Shown in pieces: positions 30,793 to 44,990 of a stretch of 64,000 bases of DNA. Both the position numbers and the translations under genes were made by a program. Source of the stretch: Corynebacterium sp. HMSC08A12 (GTDB taxonomy: Bacteria > Actinomycetota > Actinomycetes > Mycobacteriales > Mycobacteriaceae); contig NZ_KV789190.1 of assembly GCF_001807485.1 (NCBI RefSeq), positions 181,602 through 245,601 of the forward strand, in the 5' to 3' direction. The notes below the pieces were generated by a model. That model made no database searches, was not told the origin of the DNA, and was given only the letters and a program-made list of their open reading frames with translations. Within the stretch, counting starts at the first letter, position 1, and every line of letters begins with the position of its first letter.

Positions 30793-31644
30793 TTACTTGA
30801 AGCGCTTTTGCGCCTGCTTCTGAGCCTTCTTTGCTCGCTTCTGGGCCTGCTTCTGCGCCTTCTGGGCGCGCTTGCGGGACCTCTTGGTGGCCTTCTGAAC
30901 GTCCTTCTTCAGGTCCTCGGCGTCAAAGTCGTCCCATGCATCCTGCGCCTTGGCAGCAGCGGACTGTGCGTAGTCGGAAGCCTGGTCGCCGAACTCAGCT
31001 GCGCGCTCGCGCAGGTTCTCGGCTGCTTCCTTCCACTCATCCTGGTGCTCGTCAACGTAGTCGGCAACCTTATCCTGCACCTGGCCAGCAACCTCCTTCG
31101 TCTTGGCGAAGAAGCCCTGGGCCTGGTCGGAAGCGTTAGCGGCGAAAGCCTTGGACTGGGTCTGAGCATTCTCCAGCATCTTCTGCTGCTCAGTCTTGCC
31201 CGGCATTGCCTGCTGCGCACGCCACTTCAGGCCCGGCTTGCCGGCGGTATCTGCAGAGGTGATGACCAGGCCACCCAGCAGCGCCAGGTCGGTGACCAGG
31301 CCGCGGATCTCCTCCTTACGCTCCGCACCATTGGACGCATTCCAGAATGCGTGGCGGGACAGCGCGGTCGGGATCTGCACGGCAGCCAGAGTAGCGGCGG
31401 CCAGGCGCGGAGCCTTACCGGTGGCCAGCAGGGCGGAGGCGACGACCTTGGTGGTGCCGACCACGCGCACGGTGGTCTCGGCATCGTCGGGAATCAGGCC
31501 GGCCTTATCCTGCGGCAGTACGGAACGCAGGGTGCCGTTGATAGCCTTTGCATCTTCTGCGTACTCGTTGCTGTTCAGCAGCATCTGGGCGCCGTCAACG
31601 GCGAAAGCGGAAGCCAGCAGCGGGCGGGCAAGGGTACGGAACAT
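30793..31644 (-). CDS. DoxX-family membrane protein with Lys/Gln-rich C-terminal tail
   Basis: A 283-residue protein whose first 150 residues form a DoxX-like four-helix membrane domain (MFRTLARPLLASAFAVDGAQ; VVASALLATGKAPRLAAATL; GLVTDLALLGGLVITS). The remainder is a long charged helical region with an acidic part (VADYVDEHQDEWKEAAENL) and then a strongly basic tail of near repeats of KAQKQAQKRAK. Corynebacterial relatives have similar C-terminal extensions; function is unknown. DoxX domains are linked to thiol or redox membrane complexes. It is a single gene followed by a terminator. Confidence 0.83.
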   Translation of the reverse strand: MFRTLARPLLASAFAVDGAQMLLNSNEYAEDAKAINGTLRSVLPQDKAGLIPDDAETTVRVVGTTKVVASALLATGKAPRLAAATLAAVQIPTALSRHAFWNASNGAERKEEIRGLVTDLALLGGLVITSADTAGKPGLKWRAQQAMPGKTEQQKMLENAQTQSKAFAANASDQAQGFFAKTKEVAGQVQDKVADYVDEHQDEWKEAAENLRERAAEFGDQASDYAQSAAAKAQDAWDDFDAEDLKKDVQKATKRSRKRAQKAQKQAQKRAKKAQKQAQKRFK

Positions 31645-31762
31645 TTGGGTCTACACACTCCTCATTAGTTGGTGGCACGACCCTTGACTGCGTTTAGTCG
31701 TGCTCGAACAATCTCCCAGGTTACCTGAATCAATCCCACCCGGAGCGGGAACCCGGGGTCAT

Positions 31763-32449
31763 CTACCAGCCTCGCGCGGCCCACTCATCGACCTTGCCCT
31801 TTTCCTCCCCAACGGAGGTGGAATCGCCGTGACCAGGGTGGATTCGGGTTTCTTCAGGAAGGGTGAAGATCCTGTCGCGCACGTCGCCCAGGAGCTGTTG
31901 GAACTGCTCGGGACTATTTGTTTTTCCGACGCCACCCGGGAAAACACTGTCACCCACCCACGCTCGTGGCGCGCGTCCGTCGGCCAGATCCAGCACTGCC
32001 AAGCCGCCCGGGGTGTGGCCCCGAAGTTCGACTACTTGCAGCCCCAACTCCGGAAGTTGTGCGCCGGCCAGATCCAGCGGTTCCCGCTCACCTTCGTCGT
32101 TTCCGTACACCCGGTCCGGCGCCACGGGCAGCGCCTCGGCATCCAGGCGTGGCCCGTGGTGGCGGGCGCCTGTCGCCTTGAGGACGTCTGCCAGCGCGCG
32201 GGTGTGGTCCGCGTGCTGGTGGGTCGTGAGCACGTCGGTGATACGTACACCCAGCTGTTCGGCCAGGCCCAGCAGGTGTTCTGCATCGTCGGCGGCATCC
32301 ACCAGCAGCGCCTCGCCGCCCCAGCACAGCAACCAACAGTTGTTGTCCATAGAACCTACGGTCGTCACTGCGTACGTATGGGCGTCAGAACTAAGAACCT
32401 GCACGTCGCGCGGTGCGGAAAGATGGCTAAATTCAGTAATTTGCTGCAT
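31763..32449 (-). CDS. MBL-fold metallohydrolase (glyoxalase II-like)
   Basis: A 228-residue metallo-beta-lactamase-fold hydrolase. The zinc motif THQHADHT is at residues 76-83, the further histidine in RGHTPGG near 143, the aspartate in WVGDSVF near 165 and a final HPGHGD near 209. This set is typical of hydroxyacylglutathione-hydrolase-like enzymes; in an organism with mycothiol the substrate would be a different thioester. It lies divergent from uvrA, an arrangement seen in other actinobacteria. The ATG at 32449 follows TAGTGT by 6 bases, a leaderless pattern. Confidence 0.9.
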   Translation of the reverse strand: MQQITEFSHLSAPRDVQVLSSDAHTYAVTTVGSMDNNCWLLCWGGEALLVDAADDAEHLLGLAEQLGVRITDVLTTHQHADHTRALADVLKATGARHHGPRLDAEALPVAPDRVYGNDEGEREPLDLAGAQLPELGLQVVELRGHTPGGLAVLDLADGRAPRAWVGDSVFPGGVGKTNSPEQFQQLLGDVRDRIFTLPEETRIHPGHGDSTSVGEEKGKVDEWAARGW

Positions 32450-32455
32450 GGCACC

Positions 32456-32461
32456 ACACTA
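32456..32461 (-). promoter_or_regulatory. -10 element (TAGTGT), leaderless start for the MBL hydrolase
   Basis: Minus-strand TAGTGT, 6 bases, ATG 32449; no Shine-Dalgarno. Confidence 0.4.
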
Positions 32462-32523
32462 GCGATGTCCGGGCGATGGCGTAGACTAGCAGGGTTGATG
32501 CTTCAACAAATAAGGAGTGAATA

Positions 32524-35348
<2,825 letters not shown>

Positions 35349-35370
<22 letters not shown>

Positions 35371-37730
35371 TCCTGCATCCGGGGCTGCTGAGGTTGCTGA
35401 GGCTGTTGCTGCATCGACGGCTGTGGTTGTTGAGATTGTTGTGGCATCGGTGGCTGAGGCTGCGGCATTCGCGACTGCGGGGGAGTCTTGTTGGGCTTCT
35501 CGCGGGTGATAGCGGCAACCAGTAGCACCATGCCGCAAATGAGGAACGCCAGGGCCTGCACAAGCCCACCGAGTACGGACAGGTCGTAGAAGACCAGCTT
35601 GGCGGTGGCAATGATCGCCAGCAGAAGACCGGGCTTGGAGTTGTTGCGGTACAGCAGGTACACGGCGCCCAACATCCAGCTGACGGAGATCAGCACGTGC
35701 GCCACCATGAATGAAAGCTTCGTGGTGGAGATAGCCATAGCGACGGCGGGGATTGCGGAGGAGGCGAGCACAAGGGTGACTACGCCGATAACCAACATCG
35801 TCACTTCCGAGTTGGACTGCTTACCCGGAATCTCGCGTCCAGCGATTCCGCGCAGGCCGGTCTCGAGGAGGTATTGGTGGCGATACAGAAGCGCCACCGC
35901 TAGCGCGAGGCTGACTACTAGGACGATCGCCGAGTCCGGAACACGCATGCTATCCGCCCCGACCCAGCTGCGCGGTGCGTAGGTGAACACCGCTAGGAAA
36001 GAGCACATTAGCGAGATCCATGCGACATTCTTAGGCATGCGCGGCAATCCCCATACAACGGCTGCGGTGTATAGCAGCAGACCCACAGCGACGATGATGC
36101 TTCCGTAGCCAAACGCCGAGGCCTCAGCGGGGGAATGCCGTAGTTCAGAATCCAATGCGTACCACTGGAAGAAGCGGATGATGAAGACAATGGGGAAAGT
36201 GCCGGCGGAGATTATGAAAGCGAACGCGTTGGCCAGCTGTGGTGGAAGCGGTTCTGTTCCTGGAATCTGGAAGTCCGCTTGGAAGATGCCGCCGTTGACG
36301 CGAGCGATGATGTATGCGCACGCAGTTACTAGGGAAATAAAGACAATAGCCGCCCAGGAATTGCTGGACAACAGGCACACCGACGGAATGATCACCACGG
36401 CTACTACGCCGCTGAGGTGAAGCTGACGGGATGCAAACGGTGGGACGAAGCTGATAATCGTCACGAGCGCGAAGCCCACCACGCCGAGCAGGAACGTCGT
36501 AAGTATGAAGGGTGCACTCAGCAGCATCGCGCAGATGTAAGTAATGGTCGCGGTGGTCTGAAGCTTGAACCACGGGCGGCCCCAACGGGCTGCGAAGCCG
36601 CAGATAGCGGCGGCGATCAAGCTGCCAGCGAAGTAACCATTGTGAATTTCGCGTTGCACTTCCTGGTCGGCGGGGAACATAGAGAGGAAGTTCGCTGCCG
36701 CCGGCAGGATGAATAGAGGCGCAAAGGCGGTGACGACCACCGCGAGGACTTCCTTCTTCCAGGCATATGCCAGAGCCAATGCGCCGGCACATATGACCAC
36801 CGTCAGCACGCTACCGAGCGCCTCACCGAACCATCCCAGGTTGAACACCGCGACCCAGAGGTCCGCCAAACCGCCCAGTGTGGCAACTATCAATAGCGCC
36901 GAGGAGCTCACTCCGTCTGGTTGCTTCTTGTGCACGATTGTCGACGTCACGGCCAAACCGCCACAGATCACCGCAGCGAGAATGACCGCTCCCTCCGGAG
37001 TAAGGATTCCGGAAGCATAGGCCAATAGAGCCAGGAAGGTGAGGCCGACAACCGTGATGGAGCCGCCGATGATCGCCAGCAGGCGAGTGACCAGGTCCTC
37101 CTTTTCCCACCACTGTTGCAGCTTGTTCGGCTCCTTTGGCTCCTGCTGCTTCGCTGCTGGTTGGGGCTGTGGCTTAGGGGCAGCTGGTCGCGATGCCTGC
37201 GGACGCGGAGCCTGAGGTTGCGATGCCTGCGGACGGGGTGCCTGAGGTCGCGACGCCTGCGGACGCGCTGGCGCTTGCTGCTTTGGCGGAGCGAACTCGT
37301 GGCGCGGCGGTTGTGCAGGGCGCGCCGGGTGGTGCTGCGCCTGTTGTGGCTGCTGTTGACGCTGAGCCGGCGTGGATTTAGGTTGTGCAGGCTGAGGCTT
37401 GGGAGCTTGAGTCTGCTCCATCTTGCGTTCAGCCGACCGTTCAGCTGGAGCAGGGGAGTGCTTCTGTGGAACCTGAGCTTTTGGAGCCTGACGCGGCGGA
37501 GCTTGTAAGTCCGGTTTGGAGCGCGGGGGAGGTGAGGCTGGGGGTGTCACTAAGGAAGAAGAAGGAGCAGCGGCTCGTTGTGCCTGCGAGAGCCTTTGTT
37601 GATTTAGGGCGACCTCCCGCAGAATGGCGATCATCTGCGTTTGCGCCTGCACCTGCGAGCGGGCAAGGTCATCGATACGCCTAATGAGGTCGTTGGTGGG
37701 CTGTGCGGATCCGTTAGAAGAGTTGTTCAT
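35349..37730 (-). CDS. DUF2339 multi-spanning membrane protein
   Basis: A 793-residue protein. Residues 1-50 contain a helix ([20 protein letters not shown]); residues about 55-205 are low complexity, rich in Pro, Gln, Ala and Lys, with repeats of the type [14 protein letters not shown]; the rest holds roughly 20 membrane segments typical of DUF2339, a family of unknown function in the envelope. The C-terminus returns to Gln/Pro/Met-rich sequence ([20 protein letters not shown]). Start is ATG 37730; TAAGCT stands 8 bases before it. GC content is lower than the flanking genes. Confidence 0.8.
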
Positions 37731-38110
37731 GGCTCAAAAGCTTATTCTTATTCGGCGCGCCAGGGGCGCAGTATCGGTTTTGGTAAATGCTCGGACGATT
37801 GTTATACTTCCAAGCACTACCGTCTCGTTCCGGCAGTTTGAGTCGCTTTAATCTCAAATTCGTCTCAAACAAACGGAAACGGGCTGCAAGTGGAGATTCC
37901 TTCTCCCACCTTGAGACCGCCTTTAGAGGTTGGGCTCGGGTCGTAGCCACAGGCACGGATGGGTTCATGAGAATCCAGAAGTGTAATGCGTGATGCAGGG
38001 CAGTTGTTCCCGCCGGCGCAAAGTGGCTGTGATTGTGGGGGAACACAGGGGATCTTCAGTACTGCAGGGGTCGGTAAGACATTAACCAAAACTGCTACTG
38101 AGGAGTTCAC
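37731..38110 (+). promoter_or_regulatory. infC promoter and ~300-nt leader
   Basis: No gene is supported in this 380-base gap. A good promoter is present: -35 TTGGTA (37780-37785), 17-bp spacing, -10 TATACT (37803-37808), so transcription should start near 37815 and leave about 295 nt before the infC start. The leader contains an inverted repeat TGTTCCC / GGGAACA (38005-38011 / 38039-38045) and very short open frames, one reading MRIQKCNA at about 37969. Length and position suggest a regulatory leader for the infC-rpmI-rplT operon, but I cannot assign it to a known class. Confidence 0.6.
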
Positions 38111-38632
<522 letters not shown>

Positions 38633-38664
38633 TAACAGAACTAGTTGTTAGAGGTTTTTCACCA

Positions 38665-38859
38665 ATGAAGCAGAAGACTCACAAGGGTGCCGCAAAGCGC
38701 ATCAAGATCTCCGGTTCCGGCAAGCTGCGTCGCGAGCAGGCTAACCGCCGCCACCTGCTGGAGGGCAAGCCCTCCAAGCGCACCCGTCGCCTGAAGGGCA
38801 CCGAGGACGTCGCTCCGGCCGATGTCAAGCGCATGAAGCGTCTGCTGGGCAAGGCATAA
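38665..38859 (+). CDS. rpmI: 50S ribosomal protein L35
   Basis: A 64-residue basic ribosomal protein starting [20 protein letters not shown], the L35 signature, and ending MKRLLGKA. It is the second gene of infC-rpmI-rplT, 32 bases after infC. Length is normal. Confidence 0.96.
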   Translation: MKQKTHKGAAKRIKISGSGKLRREQANRRHLLEGKPSKRTRRLKGTEDVAPADVKRMKRLLGKA

Positions 38860-38971
38860 CTTAAAGCCCACTTTTCCACCCCTATTCACCCAACCGCGTC
38901 ATCGAGTGGATTCAGCGCTTGAGAAAGTGCTGGTTCGAGGCGCGCACTCTTAAAGAAAAGGAAGTATCACC

Positions 38972-39355
38972 GTGGCACGTGTCAAGCGCTCAGTGAACGC
39001 CAAGAAGAAGCGTCGCGAAGTACTGAAGTCCGCCAAGGGCTACCGTGGTCAGCGCTCCCGCCTGTACCGCAAGGCAAAGGAGCAGATGCTCCACTCCAAG
39101 ACTTACGAGTTCCGCGATCGCAAGGCTCGTAAGAACGAGTTCCGCAAGCTGTGGATCCAGCGCATCAACGCTGGTGCTCGCCAGAACGGCATGACCTACA
39201 ACCGTCTGATCCAGGGCCTGCGCCTGGCCGAGATCGAGGTCGACCGCAAGAACCTGGCCGAGCTGGCCGTCAACGACTTCGACGCATTCACCGCTCTGTG
39301 CGAGGCTGCCAAGGCTGCCCTGCCGGAGGACGTTAACGCACCGGCTGCTTCCTAA
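38972..39355 (+). CDS. rplT: 50S ribosomal protein L20
   Basis: A 127-residue rRNA-binding assembly protein. It starts at GTG 38972 ([19 protein letters not shown]) with AAGGAAG upstream and has the L20 core [20 protein letters not shown] and [20 protein letters not shown]. In Firmicutes L20 represses its own operon through the leader; whether that holds here is unknown. A terminator follows 25 bases after the stop codon. Confidence 0.96.
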   Translation: MARVKRSVNAKKKRREVLKSAKGYRGQRSRLYRKAKEQMLHSKTYEFRDRKARKNEFRKLWIQRINAGARQNGMTYNRLIQGLRLAEIEVDRKNLAELAVNDFDAFTALCEAAKAALPEDVNAPAAS

Positions 39356-39380
39356 AGCCAGCCCTAAACGCGTAACGCGC

Positions 39381-39412
39381 ACCCCATCCTGGACACCCAG
39401 GGTGGGGTTTTC
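39381..39412 (+). terminator. Terminator of the infC-rpmI-rplT operon
   Basis: Arms ACCCCATCCTGG and CCAGGGTGGGGT pair fully with one G-T wobble around a 4-nt loop and are followed by TTTTCTCG. Confidence 0.88.
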
Positions 39413-39511
39413 TCGTATGGGGCCGTATGTACGCGGCGATTCCCGATAGATTGGAGGGGCAGCCCCGGATATAGCCGGGCAGAAGTCCGTTAAAGCTAAG
39501 GAGAATCCGCA

Positions 39512-40288
39512 TTGAAGACCTACACGCGCGCCGCACTGGCAGCAGTCCTGGCTTTGTCTCTCGGCGGTTCCCTAGCATCATGCAACATGAGCACCAACGA
39601 AGACGCGGAACGGGCTATGCAGGAAGCCTCGGAAGGCCCAGGTGGCTCGGAAAGGGCCGGTGATGAGGATCTCTCCTATGCCGATATGTCGGAGGAGGAC
39701 TTCGCAGCGAAGGCCGCAAAGACCGTCGAGGATTTCATTCAAACCAACTTTGATTCCTCTTTGGTCAAGACAATCGAAAGGCTCCCCGGCGAGGATAAAG
39801 AGTTGCTCAAGCGGGCCAACACGGTGGCTAACGTCGAGAAGCTCTCCGACGAAGAGAAGGATGAACTCTTCGAAGTAGCCGACAAGGTGTACAACGTGCG
39901 TCACTTCATCGCGGGGGTTGATGACATGGGCGATGAAGACCGCGGTGCGGTAGTTGTTGGCCTGAACCACAGCCTCGACGGTGTCTGGCGGTTTTTTGGT
40001 GGCCACGGCGCGATGGAGGTGACAGCGCATCCTGAGAAGGCAAAGGTCGATAGTGCTCGTACGAAGGTGGAGTTCCCGATGGGTTCCCTCGAAATGCACA
40101 TGCATGGCATCGAGGCGAGTCAGCAGGAGCCCCTTGCCGTTGTCGTGGACGGCGGCCAGCTTCGCATTCATGGCCAGTACCTCATCGACATTGCGCACGA
40201 AGCCAAGGACGGGATGATGACTCGTACTCATTCCAAGAACGGCGTTACCACGACGGAGAAGGAGCAGATGACCCTGTTCGAAAACTAG
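39512..40288 (+). CDS. Hypothetical lipoprotein, 258 aa
   Basis: Exported lipoprotein of unknown function. It starts at TTG 39512 with AAGGAG 8 bases upstream. The signal peptide MKTYTRAALAAVLALSLGGS is followed by lipobox LASC, lipidated Cys24. The next 30 residues are acidic and Gly/Ser-rich (a tether), then a globular part with VEDFIQTNFDSSLVKTIERL and IHGQYLIDIAHEAKDGMMTR. No catalytic motif is visible. It stands alone between the rplT terminator and the methyltransferase gene. Confidence 0.75.
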   Translation: MKTYTRAALAAVLALSLGGSLASCNMSTNEDAERAMQEASEGPGGSERAGDEDLSYADMSEEDFAAKAAKTVEDFIQTNFDSSLVKTIERLPGEDKELLKRANTVANVEKLSDEEKDELFEVADKVYNVRHFIAGVDDMGDEDRGAVVVGLNHSLDGVWRFFGGHGAMEVTAHPEKAKVDSARTKVEFPMGSLEMHMHGIEASQQEPLAVVVDGGQLRIHGQYLIDIAHEAKDGMMTRTHSKNGVTTTEKEQMTLFEN

Positions 40289-40307
40289 GTCAATTAAGCT
40301 GTGGGGT

Positions 40308-41153
40308 ATGAACCCGCAGGATGCCCAAGAGCTTTTCACCGAAAGAACCCCTCGCATTGTCAACGCAGCCAAGCTTCACCGGGCGGCTGCGCGTAAGAAG
40401 GCGGGGGTTTTCCTTGTGGAGGGGGAGAACAGCGTAGAGGCCGCCATTGCCACCGGAAGTGCCACGGACGTGTACGTCACGCTGGCTGCCGCGGAGCGTT
40501 TCGAGCCGATTATCCGCACCGCCGGCTACCTCAATATCTACGTGCACTACATCACGGACAAGGCCGCTAAGCACCTTTCTGATACCGCCACGACTACAGG
40601 TTTGTTTGCTGTGTGCAAGCCGGTGCTGTGGTCTGTCGGTAAGGTATTGACGCCCCAGCCTCAACTGGTGAGTGTCCCAGTGGAAACTAACGACCCCGGT
40701 AATGCAGGCACCCTGATTCGAGTGGCCGATGCCATGGGCGCGGATGCCGTAGTGTTTGCCGGGGAGACTGCTGACCCGCAGTCGTGCAAGGCCGCTCGCG
40801 CTTCGGCGGGCTCACTGTTCCACGTGCCGGTGGCCCGCTCCACCAACGTGAAGGATGTGTTGGGCCAGCTGCGCGCCCAGGGGCTGCAGATTCTCGCCAC
40901 CGCGGCCGACGGTGAGGTCAGCCTGGATGATGCCGGGGAGATCCTCACCAAGCCCACCGCGTGGCTGTTCGGTAATGAGGCGCACGGGCTGGGCGAGGAA
41001 CTGCTGGCCGAGGCGGACCTGCGAGTTTCCATCCCGATCCGTGGGCGCGCGGAATCCCTCAACCTTGCCACTGCGGCCTCCATCTGCATGTATGAATCGT
41101 CCCGCATCCAGGCGGCGGCACAGGAGGCTGCTGGGGGAGCAGCCGAAGACTGA
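40308..41153 (+). CDS. TrmH/SpoU-family RNA 2'-O-methyltransferase
   Basis: A 281-residue SPOUT methyltransferase. The N-terminal substrate domain (AAKLHRAAARKKAGVFLVEG) is followed by the knotted SAM domain with motif 1 NDPGNAGTLIRVADAMGADA, motif 2 WLFGNEAHGLGEE and motif 3 SIPIRGRAESLNLATAASI. Such a gene stands before pheS in many bacteria. The target, rRNA or tRNA ribose, cannot be told. Start ATG 40308 is 19 bases after the lipoprotein stop. Confidence 0.9.
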   Translation: MNPQDAQELFTERTPRIVNAAKLHRAAARKKAGVFLVEGENSVEAAIATGSATDVYVTLAAAERFEPIIRTAGYLNIYVHYITDKAAKHLSDTATTTGLFAVCKPVLWSVGKVLTPQPQLVSVPVETNDPGNAGTLIRVADAMGADAVVFAGETADPQSCKAARASAGSLFHVPVARSTNVKDVLGQLRAQGLQILATAADGEVSLDDAGEILTKPTAWLFGNEAHGLGEELLAEADLRVSIPIRGRAESLNLATAASICMYESSRIQAAAQEAAGGAAED

Positions 41154-41219
41154 TAGCCCCAACTCGGTGCGGCAGTGGGGCAGCCGGGTATTATTAACGA
41201 GGTTAAGCCGTGCACGTAG

Positions 41220-42293
<1,074 letters not shown>

Positions 42294-42368
42294 AGCAATT
42301 TCCCCCAGAGCACCAGAGCATCCCAGAGCACCCCATTTAGAGCCCCAACCAAGGATCTTTCGAAAATC
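42294..42368 (+). repeat. AGAGCA-rich spacer between pheS and pheT
   Basis: Five AGAGC units in CAGAGCACC-like context occur in about 50 bases. An AAGGATC-type ribosome binding site for pheT follows. It looks like slippage-generated sequence. Confidence 0.5.
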
Positions 42369-44927
42369 ATGCTTATTTCCCAGTCGTGGCTGACCCGAAT
42401 CCTGCAGACCTCCAACCCGCAGTGGAGCGTGAGCGCCGAGGAGTTCGACGCCGGCTTCGTCCGCGTTGGCTTCGAGACCGAGGGGTACGAGGCGATCCCC
42501 GAAACCACCGGCCCGCTGGTGATCGGTCGCGTCGAAAAGATCGAGGAGCTCACCGAGTTTAAGAAGCCGATCCGTTACTGCGACGTCAACGTCGGCCAGG
42601 CCAACGGCACCGGCGAGCTGCAGCACATCATCTGTGGCGCACGGAACTTCGCCGAGGGCGACAACGTCGTCATCGCCCTGCCCGGAACGGTGCTGCCCGG
42701 CCCGTTCGAGATCTCTGCGCGTAAGACTTACGGCAAGATCTCCGAGGGCATGATCTGTTCTGCGATGGAGGTGGGCCTGGCCAGCCAGCAGAACGCGGGG
42801 ATCATGACTATTTCTGACGCCGATTTGGCCAGCGCCAACCTCAAGGTAGGCGACGACGCGCGTGGGCTGCTGGGTTTGCAGGACACCATCTTCGACGTGA
42901 ACATCACCCCGGACCGCGGCTACGCGCTGTCGGCCAGGGGACTCGCCCGCGAGTTGGCGTCCAGTTTTGACCTGCAGTTCCGCGACCCGGCGCAGGATCC
43001 GGCAGCAGCGGCGATGCGCAACGACCTTTTCGCCGGCCTGCCCGGCACCGACGGCGAGGTGCAAGCGCTGAAGGTCGACGAGGACACGAAGTGCTCCAAG
43101 TTCGGCATGCGCAAGGTCACCGGCATCGATCCGCAGGCGGAGTCCCCGCTATGGCTGCAGCGAGAGCTGATGCTGTGCGGACAGCGCCCAGTGAACCCGG
43201 CGACGGACGTGACGAACTACGTGATGTTCCTGCTGGGCCAGCCGATGCACGCCTTCGACGCGGATAAGGTCACCGGAGAGCTGCACGTCCGCCTGGCGAA
43301 GAAGGGGGAGAAGCTGACCACGCTGGATGACGTGGAGCGCACCCTCGACCCGGAGGACGTGGTGATCTCCGACGAGTCCGGTATCCAGTCGCTGGCTGGC
43401 GTGATGGGCGGTTCGACCTCCGAGATTTCCGAGGCGACCACCAACGTGCTGTTCGAGGCCGCACACTGGGATCAGATCACCGTGGCCCGCACGTGCCGCC
43501 GCCACAAGCTTTCCTCCGAGGCCTCCCGCCGCTTCGAGCGCGGCACGGACGCCGCCATTATCGAGGACGCGCTGGACTTCGCCGTCGCACTGCTGGTGAA
43601 CATCGCTGGTGGCCAGGTGGAGGAGGGGCGCACCCTGGTCGGTGCGGTCCCGGAGATGCCGATGATCACCATCCACACCTCCCTGCCGGGCAAGACCGCG
43701 GGCAAGATCTACCCGGACGGCACCACCATTTCCCGCCTGCGGGAGGTCGGCTGTGAGGTGCGCGAGACCGGCTCCCGCGACGACAACGGCGCCCGCGAGA
43801 TCGAGGTCACCCCGCCGACCTGGCGCCCGGATCTGACGATGCCCGCCGACCTGGTGGAGGAGGTTCTGCGCCTGGAGGGGCTGGAGGACATTCCCTCTAT
43901 CGTCCCGACCGCCCCGGCTGGCCGCGGCTACACCCCGCGCCAACGGATGCGCCGCAACGTGAGCCAGGCTCTGGCCTGGGCGGGTTACGCAGAGATCCTG
44001 CCGACCCCGTTCATCGCCAACGACGTATTCGACGTCTGGGACCTGCCAGCGGATGACCCGCGCCGTCTGACGGTGAAGGTACAGAACCCGCTGGAGAGCG
44101 ACTACGCCTGCATCGGCACCACTCTGCTGCCGTCCATGATTGAATCCCTGCGCCGTAACGTCACCCGTGGCCAGCGCGATGCAGCCCTTTACGGCGTGGA
44201 GCAGGTCTCCGTACCGAAGTCGGCCAAGCCGTTCTCGCCGATGCCTTCTGTAAAGCAGCGCCCGGGGGCAGAGGAGCTGCAGGAGCTGCTGGATTCCCTG
44301 CCCGCCCAGCCGCTGCACGTAGCGGTTGTGGCAACGGGTAACCGTCAGCTGCAGGGCACCTGGGGCGAGCCAGAGGCCTTCACTGCGGCGGACGCCATCG
44401 AGTCCGCCCGCGTGGTCGCCCGGGCCGCCGGCGTGGAGATCACCGTGCGCAACGCGGAATACCTGCCGTGGCACCCGGGCCGCTGCGCTGAGATCCTGGT
44501 GGGCGACAAGGTCGTTGGCCACGCAGGCGAGCTGCACCCGCAGGTCTGCGAGCGCGCGGAGCTGCCGCCGCGCACTGTGGCCATGGAGATGAACCTGGAT
44601 GCGCTGCCGCTGGAGGAGACCTTCCCGCGCCCGGTGCTGTCCGCTTTCCCGGCGGTGCTGCAGGACATCGCGGTCGTCGTTGACGAGGCTACCCCGGCCC
44701 AGGATGTTGAGGATGCCTTGCGTGCTGGCGCTGGCGAGCTCTTGGAGAAGATCCGACTGTTCGACGTCTACCACTCCGAGTCTCTGGGCGAGGGTAAGCG
44801 CTCGCTGACCTTCAGCCTGCGCTTCCGTGCGCCCGACCGCACCCTAACGGAGGAAGAGGCCAGCAAGTCCCGCGAGGCCGCCTTGCAGTCCGCCACCGAG
44901 AAGGTAGGCGCACAGCTCCGCGCCTAA
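42369..44927 (+). CDS. pheT: Phenylalanyl-tRNA synthetase, beta chain
   Basis: Large subunit of PheRS, 852 residues. Domains in order: N-terminal B1 with the tRNA-binding EMAP-like fold (ETTGPLVIGRVEKIEEL), B3/B4 editing domain with PVNPATDVTNYVMFLLGQPM, B5 (RTYP-like TAGKIYPDGTT), the catalytic-like core (RRNVSQALAWAGYAEILPTP) and a C-terminal B8 ferredoxin-like anticodon-binding domain (FPAVLQDIAVVVDEATPAQD). Normal length. It is co-transcribed with pheS and followed by the arg operon promoter. Confidence 0.96.
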   Translation: MLISQSWLTRILQTSNPQWSVSAEEFDAGFVRVGFETEGYEAIPETTGPLVIGRVEKIEELTEFKKPIRYCDVNVGQANGTGELQHIICGARNFAEGDNVVIALPGTVLPGPFEISARKTYGKISEGMICSAMEVGLASQQNAGIMTISDADLASANLKVGDDARGLLGLQDTIFDVNITPDRGYALSARGLARELASSFDLQFRDPAQDPAAAAMRNDLFAGLPGTDGEVQALKVDEDTKCSKFGMRKVTGIDPQAESPLWLQRELMLCGQRPVNPATDVTNYVMFLLGQPMHAFDADKVTGELHVRLAKKGEKLTTLDDVERTLDPEDVVISDESGIQSLAGVMGGSTSEISEATTNVLFEAAHWDQITVARTCRRHKLSSEASRRFERGTDAAIIEDALDFAVALLVNIAGGQVEEGRTLVGAVPEMPMITIHTSLPGKTAGKIYPDGTTISRLREVGCEVRETGSRDDNGAREIEVTPPTWRPDLTMPADLVEEVLRLEGLEDIPSIVPTAPAGRGYTPRQRMRRNVSQALAWAGYAEILPTPFIANDVFDVWDLPADDPRRLTVKVQNPLESDYACIGTTLLPSMIESLRRNVTRGQRDAALYGVEQVSVPKSAKPFSPMPSVKQRPGAEELQELLDSLPAQPLHVAVVATGNRQLQGTWGEPEAFTAADAIESARVVARAAGVEITVRNAEYLPWHPGRCAEILVGDKVVGHAGELHPQVCERAELPPRTVAMEMNLDALPLEETFPRPVLSAFPAVLQDIAVVVDEATPAQDVEDALRAGAGELLEKIRLFDVYHSESLGEGKRSLTFSLRFRAPDRTLTEEEASKSREAALQSATEKVGAQLRA

Positions 44928-44928
44928 C

Positions 44929-44984
44929 TGCATAATTCCCATAAACCTGAATAATTTGCATTTCGGGTTCCAATAGGGCAGAAT
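44929..44984 (+). promoter_or_regulatory. argC promoter with ARG-box-like operator
   Basis: -35 TTGCAT (44956-44961), exactly 17 bases, -10 CAGAAT (44979-44984), 6 bases, then the argC ATG at 44991, so the mRNA should be leaderless. TGAATAATTTGCAT (44948-44961), a fair match to the ArgR box TGAAT-N4-ATTCA, covers the -35, and a second weaker AT-rich half (TGCATAATTCCCATAAA, from 44929) lies just upstream. ArgR binding would block polymerase. argR is encoded in the same operon. Confidence 0.65.
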
Positions 44985-44990
44985 CGTCCT

